Below are positions 24,250 to 33,653 of a stretch of DNA of 33,857 nt, piece after piece. This stretch comes from Bacteroidales bacterium (lineage in GTDB: Bacteria; Bacteroidota; Bacteroidia; Bacteroidales; Azobacteroidaceae). A program made the translations under genes and the position numbers. Under the pieces are notes generated by a model that saw only the letters and a program-made list of their open reading frames with translations, did no database searches and had not been told where the DNA came from. Positions within the stretch are counted from its first letter, which is position 1. Each line of letters starts with the position of its first letter. The DNA is taken from assembly GCA_003851245.1 (NCBI GenBank), contig BHEP01000032.1:1-33857 (forward strand), in the 5' to 3' direction.

Positions 24250-25075
24250 TTTTTACATTGTAGATAGGGTGAAAACTAAATTCAACTACCCCATACACGT
24301 GCACGATGAGTTTGAACTCAACTTTGTTGAAAATGCAAAGGGGGCAATGCGAATTGTTGGCGACTCTGTAGAGGAGATTGAGGATATGGATCTCGTGCTT
24401 ATCACTAGTGAAAATCTTGAGCACGGATGGTTTGACCACCATTGTGAATCAAAAAACATACATGAGATTACCATACAGTTTCACTCAGACCTTTTTTTTA
24501 ATATCGACAAAAATCAATTTAATTCCATAAAGCAGCTTTTTGAAGAGGCAAAAAAGGGCCTTACCTTTTCTTACGAAACTATAGTTATAATCAAACCTCT
24601 ATTAGTAGGGCTTAGCTTGGAAAAAGATGGCGTTTTTTCGGTTATCAATCTACTGACAATACTACATCTTCTATCGAGTTCTGAGAATCGCAAGATCTTG
24701 GCAAGTAGCAGCTTTGCCAAGATTGATCTCTTGCAAAATAGCCGAAGGCTCAAAAAAGTATTCGATTATATGAACGCCAATTTCAAAAATCCTATTCGCC
24801 TAGACCAGGCTGCAGCTTTGGTAAATATGTCAAAACCCTCATTTTGCCGCTTTTTCAAGGCTCGCACAGGCAAAAACTTCGTCGAGAGCCTCAGCGATAT
24901 TCGCTTAGGTATAGCCACGCGTTTTTTGGTCGATAGCACTCACTCTATTGCCGAGGTTTGCTATGAGTCGGGGTTCAACAACCTTCCCAATTTTAATAGA
25001 ATATTCAAACGCAAAAAAAGCCTCACCCCAAAAGAATTTAGAGCCATATATTGCAAAAAAAAGAACATTATCTAA
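24197..25075 (+). CDS. AraC-family transcriptional regulator of the mannan locus
   Basis: A 292-residue regulator. The N-terminal cupin-like sensor domain includes FNYPIHVHDEFELNFV. The C-terminal AraC domain has two helix-turn-helix units (RLDQAAALVNMSKPSFCRFF and SIAEVCYESGFNNLPNFNRIF), ending LTPKEFRAIY. ATG 24197 is preferred over the TTG at 24194. The gene lies upstream of susC on the same strand, and originally stood divergent from GH26. The 21-bp-spaced direct repeats before both susC and GH26 fit an AraC-type activator, so it is the likely regulator of both arms. The sugar signal is unknown, possibly a manno-oligosaccharide. Confidence 0.93.
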   Translation: MKNKELFNEVTPLSDADCFYIVDRVKTKFNYPIHVHDEFELNFVENAKGAMRIVGDSVEEIEDMDLVLITSENLEHGWFDHHCESKNIHEITIQFHSDLFFNIDKNQFNSIKQLFEEAKKGLTFSYETIVIIKPLLVGLSLEKDGVFSVINLLTILHLLSSSENRKILASSSFAKIDLLQNSRRLKKVFDYMNANFKNPIRLDQAAALVNMSKPSFCRFFKARTGKNFVESLSDIRLGIATRFLVDSTHSIAEVCYESGFNNLPNFNRIFKRKKSLTPKEFRAIYCKKKNII

Positions 25076-25138
25076 CCTACACTATTATTTCTACAATATA
25101 GATGTACTCTGTATTGACTAGCTGGAATACTTATTATT

Positions 25139-25175
25139 TGTTAATAAAGTACTTCTATCTGTTAATATAGTACTT
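25139..25175 (+). promoter_or_regulatory. Putative AraC operator upstream of susC (two 16-bp direct half-sites)
   Basis: TGTTAATAAAGTACTT (25139-25154) and TGTTAATATAGTACTT (25160-25175) match at 15 of 16 positions and are offset by 21 bp, two helical turns. The proximal half-site ends 21 bp before the -7 box, so it reaches the -33 region as class II AraC activator sites do. The same arrangement is found before GH26. Confidence 0.7.
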
Positions 25176-25196
25176 ACTGTGCCTTATTTTTATATC

Positions 25197-25204
25197 TATA
25201 TTTG
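25197..25204 (+). promoter_or_regulatory. -7 element of the susC operon promoter
   Basis: TATATTTG followed by C fits the TAnnTTTGc consensus. Transcription should start near 25211, giving a leader of about 95 nt to ATG 25306. No canonical -33 TTG is evident, consistent with activator dependence. Confidence 0.6.
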
Positions 25205-25305
25205 CAGCTACAATAATGTTTAAACAATATGCCTATGCAATAAACAAGCGAAGATGCCAGAGAACTATATAATTTGATTTATGAAAACTAATAATTAATA
25301 AACGT

Positions 25306-28300
25306 ATGAATTTAAGAACCAATCACGTATTTATTATGCTACGGATAGCATTATGCCTTTGCATGTGCATGCAAGGATTTGCATCTACCGCAGCACCAAA
25401 TAATGAAGCTACAGAAACTTCAACTATACTTTCTACCAGTGAACTCAATGACCAAGACGGTAAAAAAACAATTAAAGGAACCATCATTGATGAAAATGGA
25501 GAAACCGTAATCGGAGCCAGCATAGTAATAAAAGGAAGCCAACAGGGCACAGTGAGTGACATTGATGGCCGATTCGAGATAGTAGCCCCCGAGAATGCAC
25601 GACTAATTATTTCCTACATAGGATACAGCCACCAAGAGATACCTACCGCAGGAAATACTACATTCAATATCGTACTAAAAGAAGACTCGAAGTCTTTGGA
25701 AGAAGTGATAGTAGTAGGATATGGTGTTCAAAAAAAGAAGCTCGTAACCGGAGCTACCGTCAACGTAAAGGGCGAAGACATTGCAAAGCTAAATACAGTG
25801 TCGCCACTATCGGCCTTGCAAAGCCAAACACCTGGAGTAAACATCACCAAAAAATCGGGACAGCCTGGTGAGGGTTTTAAGGTAAACATTCGTGGTGTAG
25901 GCACAATAGGCAATTCGCAACCACTATATATTGTCGATGGAGTGACAAGAGGCAATATAGATTACCTCAACCCATCGGATATCGAATCGCTAGATGTGCT
26001 CAAAGATGCTGCATCGGCAGCAATATATGGGTCTCGTGCTGCCAATGGGGTAGTTTTGGTAACTACCAAACAGGGAAAGGCTGGAAAGGCATCTATAGAA
26101 TACGATGGGTACTTTGGAGTGCAAAATGCTTACCGCATAGCTCCACTACTCAATGCCCAAGAATATGCTATGATTCAGAATGAAGCGCAAATAAATTTTG
26201 GACTAAAACCACACGATTTTGCTAAGCTATTGGCACCTGGAGACTGGGATCGCATTCAAAATGGAAGCTGGAATGGTACAAACTGGCTAGACGAAATGAA
26301 AAACAAAGATGCCCCAATACAAAGTCACTCACTAAACATATCGGGAGGTACTGAGCAATCGATATATTCGATAGGTCTTTCATACACCTCGCAAGAAGGA
26401 ATTTATGGAAAACCTGTGCAACCTACATACGACCGATATACCTTGCGTGTAAATACAGACCATACCCTTTTGAAAGCAAAAGACTTTGATATAATAAAGT
26501 TTGGTCAAAACATGTCATACACCTATGCCGAAAAAATGGGAATAGGCATTGGAAACGAGTATTGGAACGACATACACAATGCCCTAGTCACAAGCCCATT
26601 CTTACCAATGTGGGCCAGAGATGCCAACGGAAACGACATACCAGGAAAATACCATTATTCTATACCGTGGTATGCTCAGCAATCCAATCCTATAGGCGCT
26701 ATGGAATATGAACGAGGACACAATATATCTAAAAATCATAACATCAACGCCAACTTCTATGCCGTGATTCAACCAATCAAGAACCTAAAATATAGAACTA
26801 GCTTTGCATTCAATGCCAGTGCCAGCTCCTTTAGAGACTACAAGCCTATTTATTCATTGAGTGAAGTAAATTTCAAAACAGAAGACGCTCTATCGCAAAA
26901 TGCAGGATCTGGATTGGGTTGGACTTTTGAAAACACCCTCTCTTACGACTTCAAGATCAAAGACGATCATACTTTCAGTGCCATGGTAGGAACATCCGCC
27001 GAACGCTGGGGGCTGGGCGAAAGTCTCAATGCAAGCAATGTAAACTCTCTATTTACCAACTTTGACCATGCCTACCTCGACAATGCCAAGGTCATAGACG
27101 CTGCCAAAACAAATATCGGTGGTGCCCCTTGGGGAAAAGGAGGTATACTTTCATACTTCGGACGTGTAAACTACAACTTTAAAGAGAAATATATGGGTAC
27201 CGTAGTATTGCGCGGCGATGGATCGTCCAACTTCTCAAAAGACAACCGATGGGGGTATTTCCCCTCAGTGTCTGGAGGATGGGTTGTTAGCAATGAAGCC
27301 TTTATGCAAGACTCGCACCAGATGATAGACTTTTTGAAACTAAGAGCCAGCTGGGGCGAAAACGGCAATCAAGCCATATCGCCATTTCAATACCTAGCCA
27401 CCATATCATTTGAAGATGCATACTATTTCTTTGGACCTAAGAAAGATCAGATCTTCCTTGGCGCCTTTCCCGACATAATGCCAAACCCCGATGTGACCTG
27501 GGAAACTTCGGAGCAAATAAACATCGGTGTAGATGCACGATTCTTAAATAGAAGACTAGGACTAGCCTTCGATTGGTATAGAAAAACAACCAAAGACTGG
27601 TTGGTGCCCGCGCCTGTGCTGGCAAGCTATGGAACTGGAGCTCCTTATATAAATGGAGGAGATATCAGAAACCAAGGTCTCGAAATTTCTCTCAACTGGA
27701 ACGACAATATAGGCGACTTAAGCTATGGCGTTATGCTAAATGGATCGTACAACAAAAATGAAGTGCTGCGCATTGTAAACGATAAGGGAATAATTCGTTC
27801 GGATGTGAGGATCAGTGCGGGCACCGCAGCCTTTGCTCGTGCAGAGGTAGGGCACCCAATAGGATATTTCTGGGGATATAAAACAGATGGATTGTTTCAA
27901 AATGAACAAGAGGTGCTAGACTACAAAAACCTTGATGGCAAACAAATAATGCCCACCGCCAAGCCTGGTGATATGAGATTTGTAGACAGAAACGGCGATG
28001 GTGTAATCGATGATGAAGACAAAACAAGCATCGGCGATCCTAATCCAGATTTTGTATATGGACTAAACTTAAACTTTGGATACAAAGGATTCGACCTCTC
28101 AATGATAGCCAACGGAGTACTTGGCAACCAAATAATGAAGTCATACCGTAGCGTGGGCGACGCTCCTCTAGCAAACTACACCACCGAAATACTTGGCCGC
28201 TGGCATGGAGAAGGCACCTCCAACTCAATACCTAGAGTAATGAACGGCACGCACATTAACGTACAATACATTTCTGACCTTTATGTAGAAAATGGCGACT

Positions 28301-28545
28301 ACCTACGTATGAGTAACATAACTCTTGGATACGACTTCAAAAAGCTATTCCCCCAAATGCCCCTACAACAAGTACGATTGTACCTTACTGCACAAAACCT
28401 ATTCACCATAACTGGGTATTCGGGAATGGATCCAGAAATAGGAACCAGCACCGACGACTCCGGATCGGCATGGGTGAGCGGTATAGATGTAGGATTTTAT
28501 CCAATGCCTCGCACATATATGATAGGAGCTAGCATTAAGTTTTAA
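25306..28545 (+). CDS. SusC-like TonB-dependent outer-membrane transporter
   Basis: A 1079-residue outer-membrane importer for oligosaccharides. It has a signal peptide (about residues 1-29), then a carboxypeptidase-regulatory-like domain (KKTIKGTIIDENGE to FNIVLKED, about 53-127). The SusC plug signature LEEVIVVGYGVQKK (131-144) is followed by the plug (NIRGVGTIGNSQPLYIVDG, ASAAIYGSRAANGVV) and a 22-stranded barrel ending in Phe. SusD follows 39 bp downstream. By context the substrate is a beta-manno-oligosaccharide; this is inferred from the GH26/GH130/epimerase genes and the shared operator. Confidence 0.95.
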   Translation: MNLRTNHVFIMLRIALCLCMCMQGFASTAAPNNEATETSTILSTSELNDQDGKKTIKGTIIDENGETVIGASIVIKGSQQGTVSDIDGRFEIVAPENARLIISYIGYSHQEIPTAGNTTFNIVLKEDSKSLEEVIVVGYGVQKKKLVTGATVNVKGEDIAKLNTVSPLSALQSQTPGVNITKKSGQPGEGFKVNIRGVGTIGNSQPLYIVDGVTRGNIDYLNPSDIESLDVLKDAASAAIYGSRAANGVVLVTTKQGKAGKASIEYDGYFGVQNAYRIAPLLNAQEYAMIQNEAQINFGLKPHDFAKLLAPGDWDRIQNGSWNGTNWLDEMKNKDAPIQSHSLNISGGTEQSIYSIGLSYTSQEGIYGKPVQPTYDRYTLRVNTDHTLLKAKDFDIIKFGQNMSYTYAEKMGIGIGNEYWNDIHNALVTSPFLPMWARDANGNDIPGKYHYSIPWYAQQSNPIGAMEYERGHNISKNHNINANFYAVIQPIKNLKYRTSFAFNASASSFRDYKPIYSLSEVNFKTEDALSQNAGSGLGWTFENTLSYDFKIKDDHTFSAMVGTSAERWGLGESLNASNVNSLFTNFDHAYLDNAKVIDAAKTNIGGAPWGKGGILSYFGRVNYNFKEKYMGTVVLRGDGSSNFSKDNRWGYFPSVSGGWVVSNEAFMQDSHQMIDFLKLRASWGENGNQAISPFQYLATISFEDAYYFFGPKKDQIFLGAFPDIMPNPDVTWETSEQINIGVDARFLNRRLGLAFDWYRKTTKDWLVPAPVLASYGTGAPYINGGDIRNQGLEISLNWNDNIGDLSYGVMLNGSYNKNEVLRIVNDKGIIRSDVRISAGTAAFARAEVGHPIGYFWGYKTDGLFQNEQEVLDYKNLDGKQIMPTAKPGDMRFVDRNGDGVIDDEDKTSIGDPNPDFVYGLNLNFGYKGFDLSMIANGVLGNQIMKSYRSVGDAPLANYTTEILGRWHGEGTSNSIPRVMNGTHINVQYISDLYVENGDYLRMSNITLGYDFKKLFPQMPLQQVRLYLTAQNLFTITGYSGMDPEIGTSTDDSGSAWVSGIDVGFYPMPRTYMIGASIKF

Positions 28546-28584
28546 CAACAACAATACAATTAATACAATAACACATAATAAAGT

Positions 28585-30306
28585 ATGAAACGATACATCA
28601 TATATTTCATTGCTGCATTCACCATGGCTGGATGTAGTGATTTCTTAGACTCAGAAAACTTGGTCAAGAAAAACAACTCAAACTTCCCCGTATCACCCAA
28701 CGATGCCTTGCAGTCATTGTATGGTGCATATTCCAATATGATTACCATTGAACCATCGCAGCATCCGCATCTGATAGCAGAAATAATGTCGGACGACCGA
28801 TTTGGAGGAGGCGGACAAAACGATCGCGACCCACAAGCTACATCCGTATTTAAAGCCACTTCGGCAAATCAATTTGAAAATCTTTGGGGAAACTACTACA
28901 AGGGAATATTTCGTTGCAACATGCTCCTGCAAGGTTTAGATTTAGTAGAAAAATGGGATAGCCCAGAACAGAGAAACAAGATAGAAGGAGAAACTAAATT
29001 CCTTAGGGCATTCTACTACTTCAATATGGCGCGCATGTGGGGCACCATACCTTTGGTGCTCGACCCAGCACCACAAAACAAGCCTAAGGCTGGTGCAGAT
29101 CAAATATTTGCACAAATACTAACAGACCTCAAAGATGCAATAGACCTACTCCCTGCACAGCAACAGCCAGTAGCCGAAATGGGACGAGCCACAAAATGGG
29201 CTGCTCAAGCACTTATGGCTCGCGCATATTTGTTTTACGACGGATATTACAACCAAAATGCAATGGCCAGTGCGCCTCTTGTAGAAGGAGCAAGCATCTC
29301 TTCGACACAGATAGTTGCATATATAGACGATTGCATCAACAATAGCGGATATAGCATGCTCGAAGATTTCAGAAACCAATGGCCATATTCGATAGACATT
29401 CCCGAAGCAAACTACAAATATGCCAAAGACAACAACCTAAAATGGGTGCGCGAAGAGGGTGCCAACACCGAAATAATATTTGCCGCAAAGTATTCTATAC
29501 TAGGAAGCTGGATCACACCAAACTCCGATAAGTATAGCAACCAATTAAACCTATTCCAAGGATGGAGAGATCAAACACAAACTCCATTCGGCCGTGGATG
29601 GGGAATGGGACCAGTAAACCCTAAACTCTTTGCCGAATGGCCCGACAGCGACCCACGCAAAAAAGGATCTATCTGCGATGTCAATGATGCCAACGAAGGA
29701 ATATCAGACTTCAAATGGGGTGGCGATATGCAATGGCAAGAAACAGGATATTGGCAGAAAAAATACATGCCCATCAACGTCACACGCAAAACATCCGATG
29801 GAAAGGACGAAATATGCAACTATAGCGCCGTTTTGTATGGCCGAACACCGCAGTTTCAACAAGACAACACGCAAGACATCGTACTCATAAGAATGGCCGA
29901 CGTAATGCTAATGCACTCAGAGCTAACAAAAACTACGCAAGGCATCAACGCCGTAAGAGCTCGTGCCGAACAAAGCCCCATCACAGCATACTCAGAGCAA
30001 GCACTACGCCAAGAAAGACGCTACGAACTAGCTTTTGAAGGTATCAGATACTACGACATGCTACGTTGGTATGGCCCAGAAGCAGGAGTGACAATGAAAG
30101 AAAACATGACCGGAGCCGCCATCTTCAATATGGGAGCACAAACAACCATTAATGCCGACCGTGGAAATGGATACTTCAATCAACTAGATCAAAGACTAAG
30201 AGAAACAGGTGGTTTCCTTCAAATACCAAATCAACAAATAGAGCTTTCTGACGGTGTGCTTACGCAAAATAAGGGTTGGGAAGATGGAGCAAGTGTGATG
30301 TTTTGA
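28585..30306 (+). CDS. SusD/RagB-like surface glycan-binding lipoprotein
   Basis: A 573-residue lipoprotein with signal peptide MKRYIIYFIAAFTMAGC17 that forms the lid on the SusC barrel. SusD features include the N-terminal SDFLDSEN, helical TPR-like segments (KFLRAFYYFNMARMWG, ATKWAAQALMARAYLF) and the C-terminal conserved RQERRYELAFEGIRYYDMLRW. Length is in the normal range. It is the second gene of the operon and presumably captures the mannan fragments imported by SusC. Confidence 0.95.
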   Translation: MKRYIIYFIAAFTMAGCSDFLDSENLVKKNNSNFPVSPNDALQSLYGAYSNMITIEPSQHPHLIAEIMSDDRFGGGGQNDRDPQATSVFKATSANQFENLWGNYYKGIFRCNMLLQGLDLVEKWDSPEQRNKIEGETKFLRAFYYFNMARMWGTIPLVLDPAPQNKPKAGADQIFAQILTDLKDAIDLLPAQQQPVAEMGRATKWAAQALMARAYLFYDGYYNQNAMASAPLVEGASISSTQIVAYIDDCINNSGYSMLEDFRNQWPYSIDIPEANYKYAKDNNLKWVREEGANTEIIFAAKYSILGSWITPNSDKYSNQLNLFQGWRDQTQTPFGRGWGMGPVNPKLFAEWPDSDPRKKGSICDVNDANEGISDFKWGGDMQWQETGYWQKKYMPINVTRKTSDGKDEICNYSAVLYGRTPQFQQDNTQDIVLIRMADVMLMHSELTKTTQGINAVRARAEQSPITAYSEQALRQERRYELAFEGIRYYDMLRWYGPEAGVTMKENMTGAAIFNMGAQTTINADRGNGYFNQLDQRLRETGGFLQIPNQQIELSDGVLTQNKGWEDGASVMF

Positions 30307-30352
30307 ACATACAACACAAGGAATCATTTATTAATACATTAAACATATCAAA

Positions 30353-31123
30353 ATGAATAAAAAGATAATATATCACATAATTTCTCTGCTAGTATTGTTT
30401 TGTGCATGCGACTCAGTAGAAGATAGACAAGATCTAGGAAACGTACTTACAGAAAACCAATTGGTATTCGATCTCATACAGACTCCTGCTGGAAGCAACT
30501 CGGTAGTGTTTCAAAACCAAACAGCCAACATAATTCCATACTACGACTGGGGAACTGGCTTTTCAAACAAGCCACGCACCGAAGCCTACTTCCCCTTTGC
30601 AGGAGAATACACCGTCAACTTCACAGCCTTTTGTGCTGGAGGAACAGTAAGCACCAACAAAAAATTTACTGTCGATCAAAATGACCCCAATTATTTCGAA
30701 AACCCTATATGGAATCTCTTGACAAACACCACAGGCAAAACCTGGGTTTGGGCTCTCGATCATCCTAGCGGGCATCCATACGGCAACGGCCCCGTAGATT
30801 GCCTAGAACCAGGATGGTGGCAAGTAACAGTCGCCGAAATTGAAGGATGGGGAATAGCTCAAGACGAAATAACTTTCGACATCAATGGAGCTGCCAATTT
30901 CTCTATAAAAACCAAAGATGGAATCAAAACAGGCTTCTTCGATATAGGCGAAATGACCGTAGAAGGACAGGTATTCCCCAGTCTAAAAATCAGTGGTGCC
31001 ACCATGAGTAGAGATGAAGATAAGTCGGGCCTTTATCATATAGTAAAGCTTACCCAAGACGAGCTAATAGTTCACCAAGAATACAATGTATCTATCTACA
31101 AACGCAAGGGATTCATGTATTGA
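30353..31123 (+). CDS. Putative surface glycan-binding lipoprotein (third PUL gene)
   Basis: A 256-residue lipoprotein with a signal sequence ending LFCAC19, followed by acidic residues (DSVED) that resemble Bacteroidota surface-export signals. The region AYFPFAGEYTVNFTAFCAGG looks like a PKD/Ig-like strand pattern. The second half, from about NPIWNLLTNTTGKTWVWALD, is rich in Trp and Gly and could be a carbohydrate-binding beta domain. No glycosidase motif is visible. Its place right after susD and before a terminator suits an SGBP (SusE-like position). The family assignment is by position and composition, not by a recognised domain. Confidence 0.75.
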   Translation: MNKKIIYHIISLLVLFCACDSVEDRQDLGNVLTENQLVFDLIQTPAGSNSVVFQNQTANIIPYYDWGTGFSNKPRTEAYFPFAGEYTVNFTAFCAGGTVSTNKKFTVDQNDPNYFENPIWNLLTNTTGKTWVWALDHPSGHPYGNGPVDCLEPGWWQVTVAEIEGWGIAQDEITFDINGAANFSIKTKDGIKTGFFDIGEMTVEGQVFPSLKISGATMSRDEDKSGLYHIVKLTQDELIVHQEYNVSIYKRKGFMY

Positions 31124-31143
31124 AAAAACACACGATATTAATC

Positions 31144-31183
31144 AAAAAAGACTACTTGGAGTATGCTCCAAGTAGTCTTTTTT
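31144..31183 (+). terminator. Rho-independent terminator after the susCD operon
   Basis: A perfect 12-bp stem, GACTACTTGGAG (31150-31161) pairing with CTCCAAGTAGTC (31166-31177), has the loop TATG. An A-run precedes it and six T follow. Confidence 0.9.
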
Positions 31184-31234
31184 GTTGTAGTATGCCTCTA
31201 AAAAAAAACATAGTACAATAATTTAATGACATTT

Positions 31235-31645
31235 TTAAAACGTCAATACCTTATATCCTCCTTTCAGATAAGAGGTCAGAGGCACACCCATGCCCTTTAC
31301 ATCGTAGCCGAGTTCACGAAATTTATCAACAGCATCATACATTTTGGCACAGGCGATGCAGGCCTCAATTTTTACACCATCGGCTTTCATTTTCTCGATG
31401 TATGCCTGAATTTTTTCGTCGTTCAGGGTGAGTTTAGCCGATGCCCCCCAGATGATGAGGGTAACGTCATTGAACCAGCCCTGCTTTTTTGCATTGTGGG
31501 TGTACATAAAGATTACCGAGTTGGCTTGTTCGGGATTGTCGTTTGTCCAGACTACAACCAATTTATCTGAATTATCACTCACCGTTTGTGGATATAAATT
31601 AAAACTTACCAGCAGTAAGATAATTATTACTAGATACTTACCCAT
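31235..31645 (-). CDS. Secreted DsrE-family protein
   Basis: A 136-residue protein with a signal peptide (MGKYLVIIILLLVSFNLYPQ). The DsrE-like domain contains KLVVVWTNDNPE, MYTHNAKKQGWFNDVTLIIW, GASAKL, C96IAC99 and MGVPLTSYLK. DsrE proteins handle sulfur on conserved cysteines; this variant is exported, so a periplasmic thiol or sulfur role is plausible but unproven. It lies downstream of the DUF4153 gene on the same strand, about 95 bp away, possibly in one transcript. Confidence 0.88.
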   Translation of the reverse strand: MGKYLVIIILLLVSFNLYPQTVSDNSDKLVVVWTNDNPEQANSVIFMYTHNAKKQGWFNDVTLIIWGASAKLTLNDEKIQAYIEKMKADGVKIEACIACAKMYDAVDKFRELGYDVKGMGVPLTSYLKGGYKVLTF

Positions 31646-31734
31646 AATTTTATATTGTTAGTTGTTATTCTCAAAATATCCTGAAACAAGCTTAGGATTA
31701 GCGCCATTACAATCATTACAATCATTTGATTCAT
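31630..31734 (-). CDS. Candidate 34-residue hydrophobic micro-ORF
   Basis: An ATG at 31734 on the minus strand, 6 bp after the DUF4153 stop, opens a frame of 34 codons ending TAG at 31630-31632. It overlaps the DsrE start by 16 bp in another frame. The N-terminus MNQMIVMIVMALILSLF could form one membrane helix. There is no homology or ribosome-site support; it may be chance. Confidence 0.2.
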   Translation of the reverse strand: MNQMIVMIVMALILSLFQDILRITTNNIKLWVSI

Positions 31735-31740
31735 AATTTC

Positions 31741-33621
31741 TTAAAATTCTTCACTTTCGCTATAATCACTATTCTTAATCAACATATAAAAGCCGAAACT
31801 GGTAAGCCTAAATGGATATAAAGAGCTGGTATCGTTTGCTATATCAGCATTAAAAGAGCTAATCAAAAACTTAAATTCAATTTTTTCGGAACTTTCTATA
31901 AATGATATAGTTTCATCATTTTCTAGTGAACTGTCATGAATGATTCCATTTTTCATTAATGAGTCAAGTTCGTGTACAATACTCCTCTCCAAGAGTATGC
32001 TATCATTAAGAAGTATTTGTAAGTTTTGAGCCTCCTCAGTTATAGCGATCTTATAAATATCTTGTCCAACAGCAACTTTTACAGTGTCGTCGCTATTGCG
32101 AAACTTGTGATTTGCTTGGTCTCTGAAATGCATGGTTTGTTCTTCTACAAAATAATGGTATCCACTTACTGCGATAAGTCCTCTTCTCCATGGACTTTTG
32201 TTTGTATCGCGCCAGAAGAATCTTTCTTGCGCACGTAAAGAGGTATAGGTGTTTTTAAGTCCCAAAGCAGATGAAAATTCTGCATGAGAGTAGACGTAAG
32301 CAGCAGAATCTTGTTCTATATTCCATTTATGGGCAAGTTTTTCCAAAATACCATCGCTACAATCTGTATATATAAAGCTTATCATCTGATTGATTACTAT
32401 GGTAGTACTGTCGTCGATTATTGGTAGAGGCTCTGCAATTTTTTTGTCTACAAGTATCTTGTTTTCTTCAAGGATGGTCTGCAATCTATTTATTTGGCTT
32501 CTTTCGGAAACGGAGAATACGCCCCATGGCCCAAAACAAGTCAATATACAGAGTAAGGAAAAAGTGGCAGGTATAAGTTTTATGTTTTTTTTCTTGCTTA
32601 GCATAAAATAAATAACAATAAAACTCAGCCAAAAAGTAGCTAGCATTACGTAGTATCTATCGGGGGTAATTCCATAGTCAATAATTCTGCGCCCAATGGC
32701 TACATATAGAAAGGCCAGCAAGGGAAGAAAGATCCAATAAAAATAAGATAAATAAGCCTGCACCCACTGATTATTTTTTTCGCCTCTCAAGGGCCATACA
32801 AACAAGCTCGAAAGAATGCCCACAGCCGCAAGAGCTAGAACGAGGTAGGATACCTGTCCTTGTGGCAATTGCCACATTATCAAGGTTTTTACAGAATAGG
32901 CATAGAGAATGAGAATATATAGGGCTACCAATGGCAAAAGTATGTACTGCGTAAATATTTTCAATGCCTTGGGATAAGAGGTCTCTGTTTCAAGGGCTTT
33001 TATGCATTTGGGTATGCCAGCAAGAAAAAAGATACCCCCAATAATACCAAAAATAGTGAAAAATAGTTCGAAGTAGATGATGTTATCAATATTTATTGCA
33101 AACAGCGATTCTATGGCAATAATAGCCAAAGAAATGCCTCCCCAAAGAGTGAAACAATATAAAAAAGTGGTTAAAAGTCGCAATATCATCATTTTGTTGA
33201 ATTGCCAAAAAGCATTTAGATTGTTTTTATCACTAAATGCAGCAAACGAAATAGATATGATGGCTGCTATAAAAAGCGTTGTAAGCATCCTTAATTGATG
33301 ATGGTCGAACTCTTGCATAAAGGGACTAAGATAGTAGTAAACGCCCACAAACGCCAAAACTACAGCCTGAGCATAGAGTGTTTTCCATCCCTTAGATTCT
33401 GCGAAAAGGAAGGCCGACAGGCAGGCAAAAAATGCTAGGCAAGAGAAAATACAAACCTTTAAGCATGTGTTGTAAAAACATCCTTGCTCGTAGGAATAGC
33501 CAATTTCTTGGCAGGTGCATATTGCAGCTACTGCCAAAACCAAAAGAAATACTAATAATGGAAATCGTAGAATGCTTGATCTTACTGAGTTGGCAATCTT
33601 ATGTAGAGAAATAAATTTCAT
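31741..33621 (-). CDS. DUF4153 membrane protein
   Basis: A protein of about 626 residues with roughly ten hydrophobic segments in the first 370 residues (FPLLVFLLVLAVAAICTC, FFTIFGIIGGIFFLAGIP, YYVMLATFWLSFIVIYFML). A soluble C-terminal part follows from about KKKNIKL onward. The layout fits the DUF4153 family, whose function is unknown. The start at 33621 (MKFISLHKIANSVRSSILRF) is chosen because a minus-strand -7 element at 33655-33662 would place the transcript start near 33649, inside the longer in-frame version beginning at 33657. It may share a transcript with the DsrE-like gene. Confidence 0.85.
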   Translation of the reverse strand: MKFISLHKIANSVRSSILRFPLLVFLLVLAVAAICTCQEIGYSYEQGCFYNTCLKVCIFSCLAFFACLSAFLFAESKGWKTLYAQAVVLAFVGVYYYLSPFMQEFDHHQLRMLTTLFIAAIISISFAAFSDKNNLNAFWQFNKMMILRLLTTFLYCFTLWGGISLAIIAIESLFAINIDNIIYFELFFTIFGIIGGIFFLAGIPKCIKALETETSYPKALKIFTQYILLPLVALYILILYAYSVKTLIMWQLPQGQVSYLVLALAAVGILSSLFVWPLRGEKNNQWVQAYLSYFYWIFLPLLAFLYVAIGRRIIDYGITPDRYYVMLATFWLSFIVIYFMLSKKKNIKLIPATFSLLCILTCFGPWGVFSVSERSQINRLQTILEENKILVDKKIAEPLPIIDDSTTIVINQMISFIYTDCSDGILEKLAHKWNIEQDSAAYVYSHAEFSSALGLKNTYTSLRAQERFFWRDTNKSPWRRGLIAVSGYHYFVEEQTMHFRDQANHKFRNSDDTVKVAVGQDIYKIAITEEAQNLQILLNDSILLERSIVHELDSLMKNGIIHDSSLENDETISFIESSEKIEFKFLISSFNADIANDTSSLYPFRLTSFGFYMLIKNSDYSESEEF

Positions 33622-33653
33622 AGCGTATGTTTTATTTTTTTTATAATAATTCT

